Shown one piece after another: positions 1 to 6,222 of a stretch of DNA of 15,796 nucleotides (position 1 is the stretch's first letter; every line of letters starts with the position of its first letter). The stretch lies in assembly GCA_964638815.1 (NCBI GenBank), contig CAZXBB010000414.1, positions 1-15,796 of the forward strand. The letters are read 5' to 3'. Position numbers and translations under genes: made by a program. Source of the DNA: CAZXBB01 sp964638815 (GTDB lineage Bacteria > Planctomycetota > Phycisphaerae > Phycisphaerales > SM1A02). Below the pieces are notes generated by a model. That model saw only the letters and a program-made list of their open reading frames with translations, made no database searches and had not been told where the DNA came from.

Positions 1-1
1 C

Positions 2-664
2 ATGAAAGTGAAGACATTTGCACTCGCCGGCGTTGCCGGTTCGCTGCTCGCAGCGGGTGCGGTATCCGCGGGATTCACGGGCCTCAACCTGGTTGAGGAT
101 TTCCGTGGCCCCGGCGGTGTCTGGGATGCGAACGGGTACGGCGCCCTTGGTCTGACGACCTATCGGCTGTACGCCACGTTCGACGGTGCCGACGACGGCG
201 TTCTCGCCGTCTTCGGTCAGCCCGGCGACCCCGCCGTCATCCGTTCGTCAAACGGCCTGTTCCACAACGATCTCGCCCTCGGTGGGCTGACGGCTCCGCT
301 GGACCTCACCGGTGTCGGCATCTGGACCAACCAGTGGGATACGTACGTGACGATCGGCGCCACCCAGGCGAACGGCGACGCCACGGGCCTGAGCCCGGGC
401 TTTGCCACCGCGACCAACAACCTCACGACCGACTGGTCGAACACGAACGCGGGTTGGTTCGTGACGCCTGACGACGCTCAGAGCATCGGGACGAACGTCC
501 TGATCGCCCAGTTCGTCACTCTTGTGGGCGCGACGGTTGAGGGTACGGTCAACATCCTGACCCGCGCGAACGAGCAGATCAAGGGCCTGGCCTTCCCGGC
601 ACCTGGCGCTCTCGCTCTGCTCGGCCTCGCCGGCGTGGCTGGTTCACGCCGTCGGCGTCGGTAA
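2..664 (+). CDS. Secreted PEP-CTERM-like sorting-domain protein
   Basis: This 220-residue protein is probably exported and anchored or processed at the cell surface. Residues 1-23 form a signal peptide (MKVK, a hydrophobic Ala/Gly/Leu stretch, then a likely cut after VSA). The C-terminus is a tripartite sorting tail: PAPG at 199-202, a hydrophobic helix (ALALLGLAGVAG), and five arginines at 216-220. PEP-CTERM proteins are normally processed by an exosortase; planctomycetes often have PAP in place of PEP, as here. The middle (about 30-190) is Gly/Asn/Asp/Thr-rich with no catalytic motif I recognise, and looks like a beta-rich extracellular domain. The start lies one base from the window edge, so no promoter or ribosome site can be judged. 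A strong terminator follows 52 bp after the stop, so it is the last gene of its transcript. The sorting class is fairly secure; the role is unknown. Confidence 0.8.
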   Translation: MKVKTFALAGVAGSLLAAGAVSAGFTGLNLVEDFRGPGGVWDANGYGALGLTTYRLYATFDGADDGVLAVFGQPGDPAVIRSSNGLFHNDLALGGLTAPLDLTGVGIWTNQWDTYVTIGATQANGDATGLSPGFATATNNLTTDWSNTNAGWFVTPDDAQSIGTNVLIAQFVTLVGATVEGTVNILTRANEQIKGLAFPAPGALALLGLAGVAGSRRRRR

Positions 665-716
665 TTACGACAGGGTTTCGTAGACTCACTCCTCAGAGTC
701 CGCGACGGAACAAGCA

Positions 717-757
717 CCCCGCTGCCGGCTTCGGTCGGCAGCGGGGTCGTCTTTTTT
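717..757 (+). terminator. Rho-independent terminator after the PEP-CTERM-like gene
   Basis: A perfect 11-bp GC-rich inverted repeat (717-727 against 736-746) is extended by a G-U and a C-G pair around a TTCG tetraloop at 730-733. A run of six T follows at 752-757. This is a textbook intrinsic terminator for the rightward gene ending at 664. It sits between that gene and the convergent sulfotransferase gene ending at 768. Read leftward, the hairpin is followed only by a mixed TGCTTGTT stretch, so it may work weakly in that direction as well. Confidence 0.93.
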
Positions 758-767
758 GCCCTCCGCC

Positions 768-2234
768 TCATTCCCCGGCGCGCAGCGCTTCCCGCAGAGG
801 ATCCAGCAGCGCCCCGAACCGCTCGGCGCGGCCGACCGAGCTCGCATAGAGCGGCTTCCGCACCTGCTCGTAGCTCAGCGTCCGGTCGTGACGCTCCGTT
901 TCGTGGAATGCGAGGCAGGCGTCGTCCCACGGCAGACCGCAGAACTCCAGCAGACGCCGCGTCGTGGGTTCCTGCGCGCCGACGAGATCCTCGTACGCCA
1001 CCTCGAGAATGGCCATGTCGAGCTGATCGAGCCAGTGCCGCATGAGGCGGTCGTACTGGCGGTAGAACGAGCCCAGATGACGCAGATCCGACGCGTACGG
1101 CACCGCCGTCGGGATCAGCGGCTCGAGGTAGCACGACAGGCAGTTGTCCACCGGATCTCGACGCACGCTGATCACGCGCGCCCGCGGCAGCAGAACCTGC
1201 ACGAGGCCCAGGTGCCGGAAGTTGGTGAGGTCCTTGTTCGTCACACGCGCGGCCGTCGGCGCGAGCCTCCGGAGCGCATCGACGTACGAGCGCGCCTGCG
1301 CGTCAACGGTCTCCTGCGTCAGGTCCAGCACGCATTGCGGGTACGGTCGCGGCGAGCCGATGAGGGCCGGGAGCCCGCTCGCGATGACGTGAAACGCAGG
1401 AAACTCGTCCGCGCCGAACGCCGCGGGGTGCGCGTGGATCACACGCTCGACCAGCGTTGAACCCGTGCGCGGCATGCCCACGATGAAGACGGGCACGTCG
1501 GATGGATCCGTCGGCGCCGGCAGACGCGAGAGGCTCTCGCGCGTGAGCGTCCCGGTGAGCTCGTCCACGCCCCGCGCGTACGCGGCAGGGTCGAAGGGTA
1601 CGGCCAGCATCGCGTTCCCGCGCCGCGCGGCTTCCATCGCTCCGGCACAGTCGCCCGAGCGCTCGCAGGCCTTCGCGAGCGCGAAGCACATGTCGCGCAG
1701 CCTCGGCCCGGGCGCATGCCCCGCCGCGAGCACGCGCCGACCCAGGTCGATCGCGGCGGCGAGCTCCCCCTCGCGAAGCAGCAGACGGAGGTACGTCGCG
1801 GCGACCTCGGGCGGCGGATTCCCCCGTCGCACCGCGGGCTCGAGAATGGTCCGCGCCCGGTCGTGGCGTCCCTCGCGTTCGAGGACGGCCGCCTTGTCGC
1901 CGAGGGCGATGGGCAGGCCGGGCTGGAGCCTGAGCGCGCGGTCGAACTGGTCGGTCGCCTTCGCGTATTGGCCATTCGTCGCGAAGAGCTGCCCGAGGGC
2001 GACGCGGTAGGGCGCGTGCCTCGGCTCCGCCTGAACAGCGAGCGTGGCGTGGCGGATGGCCTCGTCGATCGCGCCGCGATTGGCGGCCACCTCTGCGAGG
2101 ATGAACCGTGCGCCGGTGTGCTTTCGGCGCTGCCTGAGCACCTCGCCGCAGACCTTCTCCGCGACGGCGTAGTCGCCTCTCGCCACGGCGGCACGCGCCT
2201 GCTGCAACGATCGTTCGATCGACTCGTTCGACAT
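768..2234 (-). CDS. TPR-repeat sulfotransferase
   Basis: This 488-residue protein probably transfers sulfate from PAPS to an unknown acceptor. Residues 1-210 are helical repeats of TPR type (for example ANRGAIDEAIRHATLAVQAEP at about 51-71 and NGQYAKATDQFDRALRLQP at 87-105). The sulfotransferase domain starts near 245. Its 5'-phosphosulfate loop is GMPRTGSTL (253-261), followed by ADEFPA (275-280, conserved acidic residue) and NKD (333-335). The 3'-phosphate loop is RRDPVDNCLS (358-367). The ATG at 2234 was chosen because it lies 29 bp after the rho stop and begins the repeat domain; an open frame continues upstream inside rho but is unlikely to be translated. It is probably cotranscribed with rho. 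It lacks the SEC-C tag of the pair at 7663-10988, and its C-terminus is shorter, with SVGRAERF where those two have IGRW. No signal peptide or membrane segment is seen. Confidence 0.85.
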   Translation of the reverse strand: MSNESIERSLQQARAAVARGDYAVAEKVCGEVLRQRRKHTGARFILAEVAANRGAIDEAIRHATLAVQAEPRHAPYRVALGQLFATNGQYAKATDQFDRALRLQPGLPIALGDKAAVLEREGRHDRARTILEPAVRRGNPPPEVAATYLRLLLREGELAAAIDLGRRVLAAGHAPGPRLRDMCFALAKACERSGDCAGAMEAARRGNAMLAVPFDPAAYARGVDELTGTLTRESLSRLPAPTDPSDVPVFIVGMPRTGSTLVERVIHAHPAAFGADEFPAFHVIASGLPALIGSPRPYPQCVLDLTQETVDAQARSYVDALRRLAPTAARVTNKDLTNFRHLGLVQVLLPRARVISVRRDPVDNCLSCYLEPLIPTAVPYASDLRHLGSFYRQYDRLMRHWLDQLDMAILEVAYEDLVGAQEPTTRRLLEFCGLPWDDACLAFHETERHDRTLSYEQVRKPLYASSVGRAERFGALLDPLREALRAGE

Positions 2235-2263
2235 CGGCTGTCCACGGGCCCGCGGGACGGGCG

Positions 2264-3442
2264 TCAGCCCCTGACGAGCTCCTCGTTCGTCGGAAAGCGA
2301 TCCAGCGCGCGCAGGAGCTGCTCGATCTGCGTCGCCGGCTTCATGTTGGTCAGGCGGCGGCGGAGGGCGGTGACGGTCTTGAGCTCCTCCGGCTCCATCA
2401 GCAGGTGCTCCTTGCGCGTGCCCGACGCCGCGAGATTGATCGCCGGGAAGAGTCGCTGATCGGATATCGAGCGGTCGAGGATCAGCTCCATGTTGCCGGT
2501 GCCCTTGAACTCCTCGAAGATGATCTGGTCGGCGCGGGAGCCCGTATCGACGAGGCACGTCGCGATGATCGTGAGCGAGCCGCCCTCCTCGGCCTTGCGG
2601 GCCGCGCCGAAGAGTTGCTTCGGGATCTCGAGCGCCTTCGAGTCGAGGCCCCCCGACATCGTGCGGCCGCTGCTCGCGTACTTGCGCGAGTTGTTGAACG
2701 CGCGGCCGAGACGCGTCAGCGAGTCGAGGAGCACCACGACGTCCTTGCCCGCCTCGAGCATGCGCTTCGCGCGCTCGACCGAGAGGATGCCGAGGGACGT
2801 GTGCGCCTCGACGTCGAGGTCGTTCGACGAGGCGAGCACGTGCGCAGGGACGTTGCGCTTGAAGTCGGTGACCTCCTCGGGGCGTTCGTCAATGAGGAGA
2901 GCGATGACCTCGACGTTGGGGTGGTTGTGCTTGATCCCCGCGGCGATGTTCTGAAGCAGGATGGTCTTGCCGGCCTTCGGGGGCGCGACGATGAGGCCCC
3001 GGGTGCCGTACCCCAGCGGACAGAAGAGGTCGATGAGCCGGCAGGCCGGAGGACAGCCGCGGTGCTCGAGCGTGAGGCGGGGCTGGGGATCGATCGCCGT
3101 CAGCTCGTCGAACGGCTTGCGACCGGCGTACGCCTCCGGCGTCAGCCCCTCGATGCGGAGGACCTCCTCCACCATCGGGCGGGCGTCGCGGGGGCCACGG
3201 CCGCGTCGGCGGCGGGGGCGCCGGCTGACGACGTTCACGGTGACGTGCTGCCCCTGGCGCAGGCGGTATCTGTCCGCGACCTCCACGGGGACGAACGGGT
3301 CGTTGTCGTCCTCCAGCAGCCGGTTGTCGAGCTGGCGCACGCGGCCCTCGTTGCCCTTCGGCAGCTCGAGGATCCCGCTGACCGTCGTAGTGTTCTCACG
3401 CGTGCCGCTCGGTGCGGCCGCGTTCGAGCTGTCCGCCTGCAT
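2264..3442 (-). CDS. rho: Transcription termination factor Rho
   Basis: Rho is the hexameric RNA-dependent ATPase that ends transcription. The 392-residue product carries all ATPase signatures: Walker A APPKAGKT (153-160), IDERPEEVTDF (184-194) with the catalytic-type Glu186, Walker B VVVLLDSLTR (235-244), the SGG Q-loop region (258-268), EEFKGTGNMEL (310-320) and the arginine-finger motif GTRKEH (341-346). The chosen ATG has GGTGGAG ending 7 bases upstream; an upstream in-frame ATG at 3511 gives a Cys-containing extension unlike Rho. The protein lacks an N-terminal helical bundle and begins with a disordered tail. The oligonucleotide-binding domain (about 20-72) is odd: where E. coli has GFGFLR, this protein reads NEGRVR (31-36), so both RNA-stacking aromatics are absent. 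A basic RRPRRRRGRGPR stretch follows at 74-85. A promoter lies 126 bp upstream, and a sulfotransferase gene follows 29 bp downstream. Confidence 0.96.
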   Translation of the reverse strand: MQADSSNAAAPSGTRENTTTVSGILELPKGNEGRVRQLDNRLLEDDNDPFVPVEVADRYRLRQGQHVTVNVVSRRPRRRRGRGPRDARPMVEEVLRIEGLTPEAYAGRKPFDELTAIDPQPRLTLEHRGCPPACRLIDLFCPLGYGTRGLIVAPPKAGKTILLQNIAAGIKHNHPNVEVIALLIDERPEEVTDFKRNVPAHVLASSNDLDVEAHTSLGILSVERAKRMLEAGKDVVVLLDSLTRLGRAFNNSRKYASSGRTMSGGLDSKALEIPKQLFGAARKAEEGGSLTIIATCLVDTGSRADQIIFEEFKGTGNMELILDRSISDQRLFPAINLAASGTRKEHLLMEPEELKTVTALRRRLTNMKPATQIEQLLRALDRFPTNEELVRG

Positions 3443-3567
3443 ACATGTACTCCACCGGAACCGCGTCGAGCACTCGGCTGCGGCCTGGGAGTGTCCTGGA
3501 GCCAGGATCAAAGGCGAGAAGAGGTCGCGACGAGCCGGCAGGAACTGTCCCCGGCCGCGTCGCGGTC

Positions 3568-3596
3568 AGTAGAGCAGGGGGGTGCATCGCTGTCAA
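3568..3596 (-). promoter_or_regulatory. Sigma-70-type promoter of rho
   Basis: Read leftward, a perfect TTGACA (3591-3596) is separated by 17 bp from TCTACT (3568-3573), which matches four of six -10 positions. Transcription would begin near 3561 and give a leader of about 120 nt before the rho ATG at 3442. The -35 box contains the psuG stop codon (TGA at 3593-3595), so the promoter starts inside the end of the upstream gene. The leader contains a small inverted repeat (TCCTGG CT CCAGGA). Rho commonly controls its own leader, but no specific attenuator can be assigned here. Confidence 0.7.
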
Positions 3597-4585
3597 GGAT
3601 CAGCCATCGCCCGCGCCACCGCCGCCGCGATCCGCGCGTTGTTCAGCAGCAGCGCGATGTTCGCCACGATCGTGCGGCCCGCCGTGCGCCGCGCCAGGTC
3701 GTCGAGCAGGTACGGCGTGCGGTCCGCTCCCGTGACCGCGTCGCGCTCCGCCGCCGATTCCGCCGCGTCCGTCTCGCGGGCGAGCTGCGAGGCTTCGACC
3801 GCGAATGCCTCCGGCACCTCCGCCGCCAGCACGACGCCCGTCCGACGCCCGAGATCGTCCCAGTGCGCCCGACACAGTTCGGCGGCCGTCTCCGCGTCTT
3901 CGACACGCTGCCGGACCGCGAGATCGTCGCTGCCCCGCGCGTGGAACCGCGGGAACGCGCTCGTGCCGTGGCCGACGACGGGAATGCCGAGCGACTGGAG
4001 GACTTCGAGCGTCGCCGGCAGGTCGAGGATGGACTTCGCCCCCGCGCACACGACGCACACCGACGTTGCGGCGAGCACGGCGAGGTCCGCGGAGACGTCC
4101 GGACGCGTGGTCCATCCGCGATGCACGCCGCCGATTCCGCCGGTCGCGAGCACGCGGATCGGCGCGGGTGTCGCGCGGCTGCACGCGATGAGCGTGGCCG
4201 AAACCGTCGTACCGGCGCTGCCGCCGCTCGCGAGAACGTGCGCGAGATTGTCGGCGGCGGCCTTCGCCGCGCGCGTGTCGGCGGCGAGTGTCATGACTTC
4301 CGCGGCTTCGAGACCGACGCGCAGGACGCCGTCGACGACGCCGACCGTTGCCGGCACGGCGCCCGCGTCGCGCACGACGCGATCGACGGCGCGGCCGACC
4401 TCGATATTGAGCGGGGCGGAGGCGTTCCATCCGGGCGCCGGCGCGTCGGGCAGCGGGCCCGCGTCGAGCGCGCCCAGGGGCGTGCGCGGCAGGCCGTGCG
4501 TCAGGACCGCGGTCTCGAGTGCGACGACGGGGCGTCCGTCGCGAAGGGCGGCAGCGACGTCGGAATGGATGCGAACGCGCGCCAC
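3593..4585 (-). CDS. psuG: Pseudouridine-5'-phosphate glycosidase
   Basis: The enzyme splits pseudouridine 5'-phosphate into uracil and ribose 5-phosphate (acting for breakdown in cells), in the cytoplasm. The 330-residue protein matches the E. coli enzyme along its length: VALE with catalytic Glu24, THGLP (29-33), AGAVPATVGV (74-83), ATGGIGGVHRG (147-157), and CAGAKSILDL (180-189) with the Schiff-base Lys184. The usual family length is about 310. The excess comes from an insert of roughly 20 residues, rich in Pro/Ala/Gly, at about 34-59 between HGLP and IEVGRAV. No ATG fits; the GTG at 4585 was chosen because it sits 23 bp after the helicase stop and starts just before the first conserved helix, with a GAAAG-like ribosome site upstream. 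No pseudouridine kinase (psuK) lies nearby. It is probably cotranscribed with the helicase. Confidence 0.92.
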   Translation of the reverse strand: MARVRIHSDVAAALRDGRPVVALETAVLTHGLPRTPLGALDAGPLPDAPAPGWNASAPLNIEVGRAVDRVVRDAGAVPATVGVVDGVLRVGLEAAEVMTLAADTRAAKAAADNLAHVLASGGSAGTTVSATLIACSRATPAPIRVLATGGIGGVHRGWTTRPDVSADLAVLAATSVCVVCAGAKSILDLPATLEVLQSLGIPVVGHGTSAFPRFHARGSDDLAVRQRVEDAETAAELCRAHWDDLGRRTGVVLAAEVPEAFAVEASQLARETDAAESAAERDAVTGADRTPYLLDDLARRTAGRTIVANIALLLNNARIAAAVARAMADP

Positions 4586-4608
4586 GCTGGATCGTCTTTC
4601 GGGCAGGT

Positions 4609-6009
4609 TCAGCGTCGCCGCGTCCTCAGCCGTCCCCCCATCCGCTTCGACGGCATCGCGATCGGAACCACGCCCCCGGGGAATTTGGACGGATCGGCGG
4701 ACTCGGCCTGCTTTGGCGGGGCGACCGTTGCCCGGTTGTACTCGACGGCGGCCAGCGCCTTGCGCTCCTCGTCGCGCTTGCGCTGGGTGACGACCGCGGC
4801 CGGGACAGGGCCGGGCTCGAAGTCGTCGTACTCCGCCTTCGTGATCTCGACGTTGGTGAGCTTCTCGATGGCCGTGAGCAGGTTGCCCTGCTCGGGGGTG
4901 ACGAAGGACCAGGCGATGCCGTTCCGGCCCGCCCGCGCGGTGCGTCCGATGCGGTGCACGTAGACCTCCGGATCCTCCGGCAGGTCGAAGTTGATGACGT
5001 GCGTGATGTCGTCCACGTCGAGGCCCCGGGCGGCAAGATCCGACGCGACGAGCACGCTCAGCTCGCCTCCCCGAAGCTGGGCCATGACGCGGTTCCGCTT
5101 GCCCTGGTGGAGATCGCCGTGGATCGCGTGCGCGTCGACACTCTTGCGCTGGAGGTACTCCGTGAGCGCGTCCACGGTCAGCTTCGTCCGGCAGAAGACG
5201 AGCGTGAGCGCGAGCGCCTCCCGCTCCAGCAGGTGGAGGAGGAGCCGGTTCTTGTCCCAGCGCTCGACGGAGAAATGCCGCTGCTCGACCTGGTTCACGG
5301 TGAGGCTCGCGGCCGCGGTGACCAGCTTCTGCGGGTCCGTCAGGTACTGGCGGGCCAGCTTCTCGATCTCGGCCGAGATCGTGGCCGAGACGAAGATCGT
5401 CTGGTGTCTCTGGCGGAGCGAGCCGAGAATCCGGCGGATGTCCTCGCGGAAGCCGATGTCGAGCATCCGGTCCACCTCGTCGAGGACGGCGTATCGCAGC
5501 TTGTCGTACGGCAGCAGGCCGCGGCGGTGGAAGTCCATCACGCGTCCCGGCGTCCCGACGATGATGTGCGGGTTCTTCTTGAGCTTCGGGATCTGGACGT
5601 TCATGCGTTGCCCGCCGTAGATCGCCAGGATCTTCAGGTCGCTGTGACGGCCGAGGTTCCGGCACTCATGCGCGACCTGGATCGCGAGCTCGCGCGTCGG
5701 ACAGAGTATGAGCGCTCCGAAGGGGCTGGGATCGAGCACCATGTGGTGCAGGATCGGCAGCGCGAACGCGGCGGTCTTGCCGGTGCCCGTCTTCGACTGC
5801 GCCAGAATGTCGCGCCCCGTGAGCGCGAGCGGGACGACGTCCGACTGCACGTGGGTCGGGTGCCGGAATCCGATCTGCTCGATGCCGCGGAGCAGCGACT
5901 CGTGAAGACCCAGGTCGGCGAAGGAGCGACCGGTGTCGAAGATCTCGCCGGCCGTCGCGCCGGAATCCCCCTTGGGGTCGGGAACCACGGAAGAAGAGGA
6001 TGACGCCAT
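4609..6009 (-). CDS. DEAD-box ATP-dependent RNA helicase (DEVD variant)
   Basis: This 466-residue cytoplasmic protein unwinds RNA duplexes, probably in ribosome assembly or RNA decay. All family motifs are in order: Q-motif region with FADLGL (30-35) and HPTHVQ (50-55), motif I AQSKTGTGKT (70-79), PTRELA (104-109), TPGR (153-156), motif II DEVD (177-180), SAT (208-210), LVFCRTK (270-276), DLAARGLDV (324-332) and HRIGRTARAG (352-361). Motif II has Val in place of the usual Ala, a known variation. The short C-terminal tail (about 395-466) is charged and ends RLRTRRR, fitting extra RNA contact. The overall shape is closest to RhlE-type helicases, but the exact subfamily is not settled. The ATG at 6009 was chosen because the Q-motif lies 30 residues in; the open frame upstream runs antisense through alr and is not credible. 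psuG follows 23 bp downstream. Confidence 0.93.
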   Translation of the reverse strand: MASSSSSVVPDPKGDSGATAGEIFDTGRSFADLGLHESLLRGIEQIGFRHPTHVQSDVVPLALTGRDILAQSKTGTGKTAAFALPILHHMVLDPSPFGALILCPTRELAIQVAHECRNLGRHSDLKILAIYGGQRMNVQIPKLKKNPHIIVGTPGRVMDFHRRGLLPYDKLRYAVLDEVDRMLDIGFREDIRRILGSLRQRHQTIFVSATISAEIEKLARQYLTDPQKLVTAAASLTVNQVEQRHFSVERWDKNRLLLHLLEREALALTLVFCRTKLTVDALTEYLQRKSVDAHAIHGDLHQGKRNRVMAQLRGGELSVLVASDLAARGLDVDDITHVINFDLPEDPEVYVHRIGRTARAGRNGIAWSFVTPEQGNLLTAIEKLTNVEITKAEYDDFEPGPVPAAVVTQRKRDEERKALAAVEYNRATVAPPKQAESADPSKFPGGVVPIAMPSKRMGGRLRTRRR

Positions 6010-6168
6010 GTGGACAAGGACCTCGTGTGCTCCCCGGTGGTCCCTCCGCTGTACGATGGCCGACCGACGGAAGCGTCGTGCTCGCCGGCACGCAGGCTTC
6101 CCGATCGGTGCACCGGCGCATCGCGTTCGGACGCATCGGCGGCGGAAGACTCGGAGACGCGGATCGTC

Positions 6169-6197
6169 ATGGTAGGACCGGATACCGGTCGATACAA
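6169..6197 (-). promoter_or_regulatory. Candidate promoter of the helicase-psuG unit
   Basis: Read leftward, TTGTAT (6192-6197, four of six) and TACCAT (6169-6174, four of six) are spaced by 17 bp. They lie about 160 bp upstream of the helicase ATG, inside the divergent gap between the helicase and alr. Transcription would start near 6162. The boxes are only fair matches. The case is strengthened by a perfect dyad occupying the spacer (separate entry). No convincing rightward promoter for alr was found in the same gap. Confidence 0.4.
6176..6190. promoter_or_regulatory. Perfect dyad between candidate -35 and -10 boxes (possible operator)
   Basis: GACCGG ATA CCGGTC is an exact inverted repeat with 6-bp arms and a 3-bp centre. 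It lies entirely in the spacer of the candidate leftward promoter at 6169-6197 and about 33 bp upstream of the alr start. A short symmetric site in this place is the kind bound by a dimeric regulator, which could affect both divergent genes. In GC-rich DNA a site of this size can also arise by chance. Confidence 0.35.
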
Positions 6198-6222
6198 CCG
6201 TCAGGGGACGGAGCCCCGCCGC

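Noticed and set aside
2235..2558. Longer N-terminus for the first sulfotransferase
   Set aside because: It would overlap the conserved end of rho in another frame and adds Arg/Pro/Gly-rich sequence before a typical TPR start at 2234.
2405..4963. An 852-codon open frame on the plus strand across rho, psuG and the end of the helicase
   Set aside because: It is antisense to three well-supported genes, its translation is Arg/Asp/Glu-rich without any motif, and it reflects third-position GC bias.
6010..6222. Longer alanine racemase starts at 6010 or 6169
   Set aside because: The added residues are not family-like, the 6010 start would directly abut the helicase start, and the candidate helicase promoter lies in this region. 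The 6169 start cannot be fully excluded.
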